Source: Candidatus Rokuibacteriota bacterium (GTDB lineage Bacteria > Methylomirabilota > Methylomirabilia > Rokubacteriales > CSP1-6). From it: a DNA stretch of 64,000 nucleotides. The stretch spans positions 270,475 through 334,474 of the forward strand of contig QHSU01000057.1 of the NCBI GenBank assembly GCA_003220535.1. Direction: 5' to 3'. Under the pieces are notes generated by a model. The model saw nothing but the letters and a program-made list of their open reading frames with translations. It had not been told where the DNA came from and did not search any database. The position numbers were made by a program, and so were the translations under genes. Positions 24,088-34,685 of the stretch are shown piece by piece; position 1 is the stretch's first letter; the number at the start of each line of letters is the position of its first letter.

Positions 24088-26144
24088 TACGAGCCGGGAC
24101 GGAGCTGTCGCAGGGCCGCGTGCGGGAGCGCGCGGATGAGCTCTTCGAGGTTCGTCCGACCCTGACGGAGCTTCTCGGCGACGTCGTCCGCCATCGGTAG
24201 GGTCGTCTTCTCCGCGCTCTTCCGGATCTCCTCGAACGTCGCGCCCCGGTTGATCAGCATCACGTCCGCGTCGTTGGGGGACCAGAGCTCGGCGAGAATC
24301 ATCCGACCGCGGTACCCGGTGTAGTTGCAGCCACTGCACCCCGGGCCCCGGTACCACTGGAAGTCGGCCGACGGCAGCCCGGGCAGCTCGGCCAGGAGCT
24401 CATCGGGCGGCAGGTAGGGCTCTCGACACTCCATGCACACTTCCCGCACCAGACGCTGCGCGAGCACACCCAGCAGCGACGACGCGATGAGGTTCGAATC
24501 GACGCCGAGGTCGACCAGCCGCGGCAGCGCGCTGATCGCGTCGTTCGTGTGGAGCGTGCTGAGCACGAGGTGGCCGGTCTGGGCCGCGCGGAACGCGAGG
24601 TCCGCTGTCTCGCTGTCCCGGATCTCGCCGACCATGATCACGTCCGGGTCGTGCCGCAGGAAGGAGCGCAGGTACTTGGCGAACGTGTTCCCGAGGCGCT
24701 CGTCGACCTCGTGCTGACGGAAGACGTCGCAGACGTACTCGATCGGGTTCTCGGCGGTGAGGATCTTGATCCCGGGCTGGTACACGCTCTTGAGCGCGCC
24801 GAAGAGGGTCGTGCTCTTCCCGGAGCCGGTGGGGCCCGTGACCAGAATGATCCCAGTGGACGATCGGAGGAGCTGGCGCAGCTTCGCGGCGACGGGCTCA
24901 CGCAAGCCCAGCGCCTCCACGGACTGCGGCAAGCCGCGCGGGTCGAGAATGCGGATGACGGCGCTCTCACCGTAGTAGCTGGGAATGAGCGAGATGCGGA
25001 AATCCACCGTGGTGGTCTGACCGTCTCGCTCCAGACGCGCGCGGAAGCTTCCGTCCTGAGGACGCCGCCGCTCCGCGATGTCGAGCTTGCTCAAGATCTT
25101 GAGTCGCGACATCAGCTTGCCCCGGTGCTGATTCACCAGCTCGTCGAGGTCGGCGAGCTCGAGCTCCTGCAACACGCCGTCGATGCGGAACCGTGTCTGG
25201 ATCCGACGATCGACCGCTTCGAGATGAATGTCGGAGGCGCCCTGCTCGACGGCCAGGCTCAGGAGCCGACGGACCATCCCGGCCGTGCCCTCGGTCTCGC
25301 GCTGGACATCGAGGTAGGTCGATCGCTCGTCCGAGAGCCGGTCGAGCTCCTCGAAGGTCATGATGTGCGGCTCACCCGCGATCATGAACGGCACCCGTCC
25401 GTTAGGCTCCGGCGCGGGCGCGTCCGAGCCCGACGCCGCGAGACTGGGATACATCTGCCCGAGCGCCCGGCGGATGCTAGCCGTCGTGGACGTGATCACT
25501 TCGATCTCGAGCCCCGTGCTCGACTTGAGATCGTCGACGACCGCCGTGCGCGTCGGATCGTCCATCGCCACGACCAGGGTCTGGCCGACCCGCGCGATCG
25601 GGACGACGAGCCGCTTCTTGGCGAACCGCGGATTGATCAGGGCTTTCAGCGATCGGTCCAGGACGATCGTGTCGAGGTCGAAGAAATTGATGTGGAGCTG
25701 GAGACATAACGCGCGCCGCATCTGCTCTTCGGTGACGAACTTCAGCCGGATGACGACTTCGCCAAGCGACTGCTTCCAGCGCCGCTGCTCGGAGAGCGCC
25801 GTCGCCAGCTGGTCGGCGGTGAGCGCATTCGTCTTGACCAGGAGCTCGCCGAGCTTCGAGCGGCGCCGGTAGCGCTCGAGGACCGACAGGAGCTGGGTCC
25901 GCGTGATGACCTTCTGGGCGACCAGGATGTGGCCGAGCGGCATGTAGGTCTTCGACTGACCCTGCACGCGCAGGGCCTTCTGCACCTGGGCCTGTGTCGC
26001 GAGACCCTCGGCGACGAGCAGGTCACCAAGCCGCAGAGCGGCCGCCTGGCGGCGGGAGGTGCCGCTGCCGATAGTCAGATGCCCGGCGCTGTCCGATGGG
26101 ATCAGGCGGGCCGACTCTACCTCGTCCCGAGGCTCAGAATTCAC
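24087..26144 (-). CDS. GspE/PilB-type secretion/pilus assembly ATPase
   Basis: A 685-residue cytoplasmic motor ATPase for type II secretion or type IV pili. The N-terminal 180 residues contain repeated MshEN-like units (RLGDLLVAEGLATQAQVQKA, LGHILVAQKVITRTQLLSVL, LGELLVKTNALTADQLATAL). The ATPase core has Walker A GPTGSGKSTTL (about residue 435), the Asp box, Walker B DVIMVGEIRDSETA (about 500) and the His box LVLSTLHTNDA. A zinc-binding C-x2-C...C-x2-C element (CMECREPY, CSGCNYTGYRGR) is intact. No GspF/PilC, pilin or secretin gene is nearby, so it is an orphan here. PilB in relatives can bind c-di-GMP through MshEN domains, which fits the signalling theme at 14-17 kb. Confidence 0.9.
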   Translation of the reverse strand: MNSEPRDEVESARLIPSDSAGHLTIGSGTSRRQAAALRLGDLLVAEGLATQAQVQKALRVQGQSKTYMPLGHILVAQKVITRTQLLSVLERYRRRSKLGELLVKTNALTADQLATALSEQRRWKQSLGEVVIRLKFVTEEQMRRALCLQLHINFFDLDTIVLDRSLKALINPRFAKKRLVVPIARVGQTLVVAMDDPTRTAVVDDLKSSTGLEIEVITSTTASIRRALGQMYPSLAASGSDAPAPEPNGRVPFMIAGEPHIMTFEELDRLSDERSTYLDVQRETEGTAGMVRRLLSLAVEQGASDIHLEAVDRRIQTRFRIDGVLQELELADLDELVNQHRGKLMSRLKILSKLDIAERRRPQDGSFRARLERDGQTTTVDFRISLIPSYYGESAVIRILDPRGLPQSVEALGLREPVAAKLRQLLRSSTGIILVTGPTGSGKSTTLFGALKSVYQPGIKILTAENPIEYVCDVFRQHEVDERLGNTFAKYLRSFLRHDPDVIMVGEIRDSETADLAFRAAQTGHLVLSTLHTNDAISALPRLVDLGVDSNLIASSLLGVLAQRLVREVCMECREPYLPPDELLAELPGLPSADFQWYRGPGCSGCNYTGYRGRMILAELWSPNDADVMLINRGATFEEIRKSAEKTTLPMADDVAEKLRQGRTNLEELIRALPHAALRQLRPGS

Positions 26145-26320
26145 CGAGCAATTTCAGGAAGCAATGAATCTGCCACTCCAGGGGTGGGGGCTAAGCCACT
26201 GAAAAGGTGAGCGCGTCGTTTTGCGCGCTTCGCGTCGAAGCGGGGAATCCTGGCTCAGAACCTACCGGACTGGCCGGTTCTTCACGCCGCGAGTCAACGC
26301 TGTCTTATCATCGCGGTCTC

Positions 26321-27533
26321 ATGTCCGACATCCCCCGCCGGCAGGGCTGGGTGGTGGTGGGCGCCTGCTCGCTCGTCATGTTCGGCGTGTGGAACTCGCA
26401 CGCCGGGTTCGGTGTGTTCCTTCCGGTGCTGGTGAAGGAGTTCGGGTGGAGCCGCGGCGCAATCTCCATCGCCCCCTCGCTGAACTTGATCGTTGGAGGC
26501 CTCATCGCGTTCATGGTCGGCGCCGCCAGCGACCGCTATGGTCCCCGGCGCATCCTCATCGTCAGCGCGATCCTGGTGGGGGCGCTCTACGCGCTCGCAT
26601 CGCTGATCGACGCGTTGTGGCACCTGTACCTCGTGCTGGGCGTCTTCCTCGGGATCGCGATGGCCTCGGTCTATCTGGTGCCGACCACGACCGTGTCGCG
26701 CTGGTTCGTCGACCAGCGGGGCCTGGCGCTGGGCATCCTGCTGGCCGGGCTCAATCTGGCGTTCGTGACCGGCCCGCGGCTCTCCGCCTACCTGATCGAG
26801 CGGCTGGGCTGGCGGAACACGTATCTCGTCCTCGGTGCGCTCGTGTGGCTCATCGCGATCCCCGGGAGCATCTTCACCAGGTTTCCTCCCCCCGAGCGGG
26901 ACGCCGGGACGCGCAGCGGTCGAGCCGCCCAGCCCGGAGGATCGACGTTCGGCGAGGCGCTCGCTGATCGCCGATTGTGGCTCCTCGTGACGGCGTGGCT
27001 CCTCCTGGGGTTCAACCAGATGATGATGTCGGTTCACCTGGTCTCGTACGTGAGCGACCAGGGCGTCACGCTGGAGCGCGCGTCGCTGGCCTTGACCATC
27101 CTGGGCACGGGGACCATCGCGGGCAGGATTCTGTTCGGCATGGCGGCGGATCGGGTCGGGACGAAGCCCACGTTCTGGTTCTGCCTGGCTCTGCAGATCG
27201 TCACGCTCGTCTCGATCGTGGCCGGGCCGTCACTGCAGGTGCTGGACGTTCTGCTCTTCTGGCTCGGGCTCTCGGGCGCGGGGAGCGACACCGCGCTGGT
27301 GAAAGGCGCGGTCGAAACCTTCGGCGTGCGAGCGATTGGCGCGGTCATGGGGATCTTGAGCTTCGGCTGGCGCTGCGGCGCTGCGCTGGGACCGACCGCG
27401 GCCGGCTTCCTCTACGACGCGACGGGCTCCTACACGCTCGCGGTTCAGCTTCGCCGCGGGCGGGCTGGCCGTGAGCTGCGCGTTCTTCACCATCGGGACC
27501 TCGGCGCCCCGAAGCCGGTCCGGCTACTTGTAG
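26321..27533 (+). pseudogene. MFS transporter (OFA/MCT-like) with a C-terminal frameshift
   Basis: A 12-helix major facilitator beginning at ATG 26321 (MSDIPRRQGWVVVGACSLVM). Motif A-like GAASDRYGPRRIL follows helix 2, and its repeat GMAADRVGTKPTF lies in the second half. Near 27440-27443, after GSYTLA, the frame shifts. One extra G changes the natural ending FSFAAGGLAVSCAFFTIGTS, which would stop at 27533, into an out-of-frame run through the next gene to 27970. Either the base is a sequencing error or the gene is recently broken; only the last half-helix is affected. Relatives carry monocarboxylates or oxalate. It converges with and overlaps the tctC-like gene by 10 bases. Confidence 0.8.
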
Positions 27534-28549
27534 AGGATGTCCTTCAGCTTGGCGATGAGTGTTTGATCCAGCGTGAACACCTCGGCGATCAGTTTCTCGA
27601 GCTCCTCGGCGGTCGCCGGCTCGAGCGTGAGCTTGGCCTTTTCCGCTTCGGCCTGGAAGGCCTGGTCCTTCAGCGTTTCCTGGAATGCCTTGCGCAGGAG
27701 GATGACCCGATCCTTGGGAGTGCCCGGGGGCAGGGCGAAGGGACGGGCGAAGGCGCTCGGGTTCTGGATGCCGACCTTGATGAGCTGACGGGCTTCCTCG
27801 GTCTTCGCGAGGCTGAGCGCCAGCGGGACACCCGGGAGATCGGGAAACGCGCGGGCGCTCGTCTGCAGCACGGCGACGACTTCACCGGTGTCGAGGGCGC
27901 CACGCCAGGTCGATCGCATCGACTCCCACGACCAGCAGGCGCCGGCGAGCTCGCCGGACGACGCGGCTAGCCGGATCTCGGCGGTTCCCTTGTAGCCCGA
28001 CACGAGCTGGATCGGAAGCCCGAGGGCCGCCTTCAAGACCCGGGCGTTACTGTCGGGTGAGCCGCCGGGCGCGACGCCGCCGACCTTCACCGGCGTCTTC
28101 GCGGCCATCCATTTCTCGACGGACGTGATCCCGCTCGCCTTGGTCATCGCGCAGACCGAGTCTTCCTTGATCGCAGCCCCGATCATCTCGAATTTCCGTG
28201 CGTCGAACTCGACGCCCGGCTGGCCCAGGACCTGTCCCAGAAACAGGCCGCCGTTGAAATGCCCGATGGTGAGCCCATCGGGCTTCGCGACCCGATAGAG
28301 GTGATTCGCCGCGATGAGGCTCCCGGCGCCCGGCATGTTCTCGACGACGATGGTGGGTGTGCCGGGGATGTGCTTCCCCATGTGCCGCGAGATGACGCGG
28401 GCGTACGTGTCGAAGCCGCCTCCGGGAACGAAGCCGACGACGACGCGCAGAGTCTTGCCCTCGAAGAAGGACTGGGCATGAACCCCGCTGCCGCCGCCCA
28501 CGGCGAGCACGATGACTGCGGTCGAGAGCGCGAGAAGTCGTCTCTTCAC
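27524..28549 (-). CDS. Tripartite tricarboxylate transporter (TctC/Bug-type) substrate-binding protein
   Basis: Periplasmic solute receptor of about 341 residues. The signal peptide is KRRLLALSTAVIVLAVGGG ending near GVHAQ. Family motifs include LRVVVGFVPGGGFDTYARVI, IVVENMPGAGSLIAANHLY and IGHFNGG. GTG 28549 puts the signal at the very N-terminus; the ATG at 28597 would add 16 residues. No TctA/TctB membrane subunits lie nearby, so it is an orphan Bug protein as is common in soil proteobacteria. Its ligand is probably a carboxylate. Confidence 0.85.
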   Translation of the reverse strand: MKRRLLALSTAVIVLAVGGGSGVHAQSFFEGKTLRVVVGFVPGGGFDTYARVISRHMGKHIPGTPTIVVENMPGAGSLIAANHLYRVAKPDGLTIGHFNGGLFLGQVLGQPGVEFDARKFEMIGAAIKEDSVCAMTKASGITSVEKWMAAKTPVKVGGVAPGGSPDSNARVLKAALGLPIQLVSGYKGTAEIRLAASSGELAGACWSWESMRSTWRGALDTGEVVAVLQTSARAFPDLPGVPLALSLAKTEEARQLIKVGIQNPSAFARPFALPPGTPKDRVILLRKAFQETLKDQAFQAEAEKAKLTLEPATAEELEKLIAEVFTLDQTLIAKLKDILYK

Positions 28550-28741
28550 AAGGCGGGAATGTAGGCCGCCCCACGAAGCGATGTCAATCAGTGGCATCGC
28601 GGGGACCTCGATCCGATTGTGTCGACAGATTTTACGATTTTGTCCGCGCGTATCCGGGGTGACGCTTCAGTGCTCTCCAACTTCCGAAAAAAGGCGTGCG
28701 TTGCTAGGGTGGCATGAGATCCTGACGTTCCGCCGCCAGCC

Positions 28742-29754
<1,013 letters not shown>

Positions 29755-29758
<4 letters not shown>

Positions 29759-30792
29759 CGCTCGGCGGCCTCGTCCCGGTGATAGAGGAAGCAGCTCGCG
29801 CGCTGCTCGCGCCCGACCGGCTTGAGCGCCGGCACCCGCTCGGTGCAGACCCCTGGAATCGCGTCCGGACAGCGCGGGTGGAAGGGGCAGCCGCGCGGGC
29901 GTCCCAGGGGATGCGGGATCGACCCGGCGATCGTCGGCAGGAGCGTCCGCGGCGTGGCGTGGACGCTCGGGATGGACCTCAGCAACGCGCGCGTGTACGG
30001 GTGCTTCGGCGCGTGGAAGATGTCCGCGACCGAGCCCTGCTCCATCACACGCCCGAGGTACATGACGACGACGTGGTGGGCCATCTGGGCGATCACGCCG
30101 AGGTCGTGGGTGATGAACACGATCGCGGTGTCGTGCCGGCGCTGCAGGTCGCGGAGGAGATTCAGGATCTGGGCTTGTGTCGTGACGTCGATCGCGGTGG
30201 TCGGCTCGTCGGCGATCAGGAGTCGCGGTCGACACGAGAGAGCCATCGCGATCATGGCGCGCTGCCGCAGCCCGCCCGAGAGCTGCCACGAGTAGGCGTC
30301 GACGCGCGCCTCGGGCATCGAGATGCCGACGCTGCGGAGCAGATCGACGGTCATCCCGCGCGCTTCGCGCCGGGAGAGCCGCGGTCCGGCCCCTCGCCAC
30401 TGGCGCTCGTGGAGCCGGAGCGCCTCGGTGATCTGATCGCCGACCGTGTGGACGGGGCTGAAGGCCGCCATCGGCTCCTGGGGAATCAGCGCGATCTCGG
30501 CGCCCCGAATGGCGCGCATCGCGGTGCCCTTCGGCGAGAGCCGGGCCAGGTCGACGGCCGGGGCCGCATCCTGACGAAAGAGGATCTGGCCCGCGACGAT
30601 CCGACCGGGCGGCTCGACGATCTGCAAGATGGCCTTCATGGTCACGCTCTTCCCGCACCCGCTCTCGCCGACGATTCCGACCACCTGGCCGGGACGAACA
30701 TCGAAGCTCACGCCGTCGACCGCCCGCACGACGCCCTCGTCGAGGAAAAAATGGACCCGCAGATCCTTGACCTCGAGAACGGGCGTCGTCAC
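29755..30792 (-). CDS. Peptide ABC transporter ATPase (OppD/DppD-like)
   Basis: 345 residues. Walker [17 protein letters not shown]-loop [13 protein letters not shown], signature [15 protein letters not shown], Walker [13 protein letters not shown] and H-loop VFITHD are in order. The C-terminal domain has the Cys cluster [16 protein letters not shown] of the dipeptide/oligopeptide family. Start overlaps the permease stop (ATGA). Works as a heterodimer with the following ATPase. Confidence 0.92.
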
Positions 30793-31913
30793 TGGCTGTA
30801 GGGGTCGGCGGCGTCGCGCAACCCGTCGCCCACGAGGTTGAAGGCCAGGACCGAGAGAATGACCACGAGCCCGGGCACGAGGAGCCAGGGAGCGAGCGCC
30901 ACCGTCTGGATGTTCTGCGCTTCCTGCAGGAGCACGCCCCAGCTGATCGCGGGCGGCCGGATCCCGAGGCCCAGAAAGGAGAGGGATGTCTCGTTGATGA
31001 TCATGGCCGGAATGGCGAGCGTGCTGGTGGCGATGATGTGGGACAGGAACGTCGGAACCATGTGGCGGGCGATGATGCGACCCTGGCTCGCCCCGGCCAG
31101 CTCGGCCGCCAGCACGAAGTCCTCGTCGCGGAGCGTCAGGAACCGCCCGCGGACTTCTCGGCCGAGCGTCGTCCAGCCCACCAGGGACAAGATCACCGTG
31201 ATGGCGAAGAACACCTGCGGGGGCGACCAGTCACGGGGCAGCGCCGCCGTGAGCGCGAGCCAGATCGGGATCGTCGGCAGGGACTGCAGGAGCTCGATCA
31301 GCCGCTGGATCACGACATCGGCGAGCCCGCCGAAGTAGCCGGAGATGCCGCCGAGCAGCACCCCCAGGACGACGGAGAAGGTGACGGCGGTGAGGCCGAT
31401 CGTCATGGAGGTACGCGTGCCGTGCACGAGGCGCGACCACTGATCGCGCCCGAGGCGATCGGTGCCCAGCAGATAGAGCCGCTCGCGGCCATCCGCGGTC
31501 GCCGCGCCGAGGAGATGGGTCCGGGTCTGCACGATCCCGAGCAGGCGGTACGAATAGCCCGTGACGAAGAACCGGACCGGGATCTTGCGGCTCTCGTCGA
31601 CGCGCCATTCCATGCGGAGCGTGGTCGGGTTGCGCTTGCCCACGACGTCGGGGACCCATGGACTCGGGCGCCCGCCGTCGAGGACGTGGAGCCGCTGGAG
31701 GGGAATGAACGCCAGGCGGGCGTCCGTCGCCTCGGGGTCCTGGGTGCTGAAGAAATCGGGGCACAGCACGACCACGTAGAGGGCGAGCAGCAGGAGCGCG
31801 CTCAGGAGCGCCAGGCGGTGCTTTCGGAACCGCCACCACACGAGCCGCCAGTTCGAGGCGACCGAGACGCGGTCCTCGGCCGTGTCCGGGGTCGCGGGCG
31901 CGGGTTCGGTCAT
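30789..31913 (-). CDS. Peptide ABC permease (OppC/DppC-like) with a long periplasmic insertion
   Basis: A 374-residue inner-membrane permease. After the first helix ([19 protein letters not shown]) comes an insertion of about 90 residues before the usual [20 protein letters not shown] motif that begins the core. It contains [20 protein letters not shown]. The remaining helices, the EAA loop ([19 protein letters not shown]) and the C-terminal GLRDAADP are typical. Most DppC proteins are 280-300 residues. The matching binding protein at 34686-36611 is also unusually long. Confidence 0.9.
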   Translation of the reverse strand: MTEPAPATPDTAEDRVSVASNWRLVWWRFRKHRLALLSALLLLALYVVVLCPDFFSTQDPEATDARLAFIPLQRLHVLDGGRPSPWVPDVVGKRNPTTLRMEWRVDESRKIPVRFFVTGYSYRLLGIVQTRTHLLGAATADGRERLYLLGTDRLGRDQWSRLVHGTRTSMTIGLTAVTFSVVLGVLLGGISGYFGGLADVVIQRLIELLQSLPTIPIWLALTAALPRDWSPPQVFFAITVILSLVGWTTLGREVRGRFLTLRDEDFVLAAELAGASQGRIIARHMVPTFLSHIIATSTLAIPAMIINETSLSFLGLGIRPPAISWGVLLQEAQNIQTVALAPWLLVPGLVVILSVLAFNLVGDGLRDAADPYSQ

Positions 31914-31914
31914 C

Positions 31915-32904
31915 TCATCCCTCTTCGAGCCGGATCCGCGGGTCGAGCCAGGCCAGGAGGATGTCGGAGATCAGCGTGCCCACGATGGTGAGAAAGCAGT
32001 AGATGAGGAGAATGCTCCCGGCCAGGTACATGTCCTGGTTGATGAGCGCCCTGAGCAGAAGGGGGCCGATGTTGGGGAGATTCATGACGGTCGCGACGAT
32101 CAGGCTCCCGGAGAAGAGGGCGGGCAGGTACCAGCCGATCGTGCTCACCAGCGGATTCAGCGCGAGACGGGCCGGGTAGCGCAGCACGAGCCGCCATTCC
32201 GGTAGCCCCTTCGCGCGCGCGGTGGTGACGTAGGGCTTGTTCAGCTCGTCTAGCAGGTTGGCGCGCATCACCCGCGTGAGCCGCGCCGTCCCGGCGACGC
32301 CGAGCACGACCGCCGGGAGCCAGACGTGCCGCAAGAGGTCGACCACGCGCGCCCAGTTCCACGGCGCCTCCACGAAGTCGGGCGAGAAGAGTCCGGTGAC
32401 GGAGAGACCGAAGTATGCGAAGGCACCCCACATGAGCACGAGCGCTAGCATGAAGTTGGGCGTCGCGACTCCGACGTAGTTGAGAACGGTGAGCAGATAG
32501 TCGACCGCCGACCGCGGGTGCATGGCCGAGTAGATGCCGGCCGGAATCGCGACGACCCAGGTGAAGACGAACGAAAACAACGCCAGCACCATCGTCAGCA
32601 CGAGCCGCTCGCCGATCAGCTCGGCATTGGGACGCTGGTACTCGAGCGAGAGGCCGAGGTTGCCCCGCGCCAGATTCTCCATCCATCGGAGGTACTGGAC
32701 CCAGACGGGTCGATCGAGACCGTATTCTCGTCGGAGCGCGTCGATCTGCTCGGCATTGATCGAGCTTCCCGACGACGCGAGCGTCGCCACGTAGGTGGTG
32801 AGAAAGTCCCCCGGCGGCGCCTGGACGATCGCGAAGACGGTCACCGAGAACAGGAAGAGGAGGATGGGGAGCAGGATGAGGCGCTTCAGGACGTATCGGG
32901 TCAT
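31915..32904 (-). CDS. Peptide ABC permease (OppB/DppB-like)
   Basis: A 329-residue, six-helix permease. The N-terminus MTRYVLKRLILLPILLFLFS and QAPPGDF are standard, followed by LRREYGLDRPVWVQYLRW and the long hydrophobic core. The EAA loop is YVTTARAKGLPEWRLVLRYP. First gene of the operon, its stop one base before the next ATG. It is divergent from the TetR gene, with 71 bases between that hold a strong promoter for the regulator. Confidence 0.91.
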   Translation of the reverse strand: MTRYVLKRLILLPILLFLFSVTVFAIVQAPPGDFLTTYVATLASSGSSINAEQIDALRREYGLDRPVWVQYLRWMENLARGNLGLSLEYQRPNAELIGERLVLTMVLALFSFVFTWVVAIPAGIYSAMHPRSAVDYLLTVLNYVGVATPNFMLALVLMWGAFAYFGLSVTGLFSPDFVEAPWNWARVVDLLRHVWLPAVVLGVAGTARLTRVMRANLLDELNKPYVTTARAKGLPEWRLVLRYPARLALNPLVSTIGWYLPALFSGSLIVATVMNLPNIGPLLLRALINQDMYLAGSILLIYCFLTIVGTLISDILLAWLDPRIRLEEG

Positions 32905-32939
32905 CGGCGCCCTATCTTCGCACGGCTCCAGAAGCCGGC

Positions 32940-32968
32940 TTGACAGATCCGAACGATCGTACTATTTT
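32940..32968 (+). promoter_or_regulatory. Sigma-70-type promoter of the TetR gene with an operator in its spacer
   Basis: TTGACA (32940-32945), a 17-base spacer and TATTTT (32963-32968). The spacer carries the palindrome ACGATCGT (32953-32960), a plausible TetR-family operator that would block the promoter. The -10 box lies only 7 bases before ATG 32976, so the mRNA is probably leaderless. Confidence 0.65.
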
Positions 32969-32975
32969 ATGAGCC

Positions 32976-33662
32976 ATGCGGTCAACGGCGAGAGGCCCGG
33001 CGAAGCCGCGGCCGGCGTCAAAGGGCGAGCAGACGCGCGAGGCGATCCTCACGCACGCCCTCGGGCTCGCGACCCGGATCGGCTTCGAGGGGCTGACGAT
33101 CGGCCGGCTGGCCGAGGACCTGCGCATGTCCAAGAGCGGCCTGTTCGCCCACTTTCGCTCGAAGGAGGCCCTGCAGCTCGAGATCCTCCGGATGGCGGGC
33201 GCCCGAATGGTCGAGACCGTCGTGAAGCCCGCCCTGAGCGTCCCGCGCGGCGAGGCGCGCGTCCGCGCCCTGTTCGAGCGCTGGCTCGCGTGGGAGCAGT
33301 CGCCGAGCCTGCCCGGGGGCTGCCCGTTCATGGCGGCCTCGTTCGAGCTCGACGACCGGCCGGGCCCGGTGCGCGACTTCGTCGTCCAGAACCTGCGCGA
33401 CTGGATGGACACGCTGGGCGGCGCCGCTCGCATCGCGGTGCAGGAAGGCCACTTCCGCGCCGACCTCGACTGCGAGCAGTTCGCCCACGACTGCCAGGGG
33501 ATCGGTCTGGCGTTCGTGCACGCCTCGCGCCTCATGCGCGACCCCAAAGCCCGTACTCGTGCCGACACCGCGTTCGCCGCCTTGCTTCGTGCCTGCCGCG
33601 CGCCCTCGCGCACGGCTTCGGCCACGTCACCCGCCGCCGCCTCGAGCGGACGGCGCCGCTAA
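32976..33662 (+). CDS. TetR/AcrR-family transcriptional regulator
   Basis: 228 residues. The N-terminal HTH is plain: TREAILTHALGLATRIGFEG, LTIGRLAEDLRMSKSGLFAHF and RSKEALQLEIL. The ligand-binding half includes SLPGGCPFMAASFELDDRPG, as in the TetR_C_6/YcdC-like group. There is no ribosome site; the -10 box position argues for leaderless translation. It probably represses itself, the hydrolase 22 bases downstream and perhaps the divergent peptide transporter. Confidence 0.88.
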   Translation: MRSTARGPAKPRPASKGEQTREAILTHALGLATRIGFEGLTIGRLAEDLRMSKSGLFAHFRSKEALQLEILRMAGARMVETVVKPALSVPRGEARVRALFERWLAWEQSPSLPGGCPFMAASFELDDRPGPVRDFVVQNLRDWMDTLGGAARIAVQEGHFRADLDCEQFAHDCQGIGLAFVHASRLMRDPKARTRADTAFAALLRACRAPSRTASATSPAAASSGRRR

Positions 33663-33683
33663 GACCCGCAGAGGAGATCAGCT

Positions 33684-34643
33684 ATGACTGACGCCGACTA
33701 CATCGCGATGGAGAAAAGCACGATCGTTCGATCGGGTCGACGGGCTCGCCTCCTGCCCCTCGCTCGGCAGGGGAACCGCGCGCTCTCGGCGCTGGCACCG
33801 GCGCTCGCGGCGCGACTCGCGGAGCGCCTGTTTCTCACGCCGCCGCTGACACGCCGTCCCGCCGCGGAGATCGATCTGCTCGCCACCGCTCGCGCGCGGC
33901 CGATGCACGTGGGCGCGCGTCGGATCGAGACGTGGGTGTGGGGGAGCGGACCGCGCGTGCTCCTCGTGCACGGCTGGGGTGGCCGCGGCGCACAGCTCGG
34001 CGCCCTGGTTGGGCCCCTGGTCGCGCGCGGCTTTTCGGTCGTGACGTTCGATGCTCCGGGCCACGGCGCCTCCGACTCGGGTCTGGTGACGATTCCCGAG
34101 ATGATCGGCGCGATTCGCGCCGTCGCCGCCTCGCGCGGGCCTCTCGCCGGGCTCATTGCGCATTCGGTTGGCGCCACGGCGGCGGTGAGGGCGCTCTACG
34201 AGGGCCTCGAAGTCGGCGCCGCCGTGTTCGTTGGCGCCGCCGCCGAGCTGACTGGGCCCGCGGTACGATTCTCCGAGACCCTGGGGTTCTCGCGCGCAGT
34301 GCGCGATCGGATGCACCGGCTGATCGAGGAGCGCGTCGGTCGGCCCTGGTCGGCCTTCGACGTGACCACGCTGGCGCCGGCGCTGGCCGCGCCGCTTCTC
34401 GTGATCCACGACCGGGGCGATGCCGAGGTGCCCTGGCAGCACGGCATGATGATCACCCGGGCCTGGCGCGGAGCCGACATGCTGATGACTGAGGGGCTGG
34501 GACATCGTCGAATCCTGCGCGATCCAGATGTGGTGGCGGCCGCGGTGGCGTTCCTGACCGCCCGCGTCCCCGAGCGCGGCGTCGCCGCGACGGACGTCGA
34601 GGCTCCGCAGGGCACGCCCCTGGAGATTCTGATGGCGGGCTGA
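33684..34643 (+). CDS. Alpha/beta hydrolase
   Basis: A 319-residue cytosolic hydrolase. Oxyanion loop LLVHGWGGRGAQ, nucleophile elbow IAHSVGATAA (Ser), acid residue in VIHDRGDAEVPW and catalytic His in EGLGHRRIL form a full triad. GAGGAG precedes the ATG. Operon with the TetR gene suggests regulated detoxification or ester hydrolysis; substrate unknown. Confidence 0.85.
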   Translation: MTDADYIAMEKSTIVRSGRRARLLPLARQGNRALSALAPALAARLAERLFLTPPLTRRPAAEIDLLATARARPMHVGARRIETWVWGSGPRVLLVHGWGGRGAQLGALVGPLVARGFSVVTFDAPGHGASDSGLVTIPEMIGAIRAVAASRGPLAGLIAHSVGATAAVRALYEGLEVGAAVFVGAAAELTGPAVRFSETLGFSRAVRDRMHRLIEERVGRPWSAFDVTTLAPALAAPLLVIHDRGDAEVPWQHGMMITRAWRGADMLMTEGLGHRRILRDPDVVAAAVAFLTARVPERGVAATDVEAPQGTPLEILMAG

Positions 34644-34685
34644 GCTCCGCAGTCGGTCAGGCGCTTGCGGTGCGCAGAGTTCTCC

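Noticed and set aside
24487..24500. tRNA T-loop-like GGTTCGAATC
   Set aside because: It lies inside the GspE-like coding region and no cloverleaf can be built around it. No tRNA gene was found in the window.
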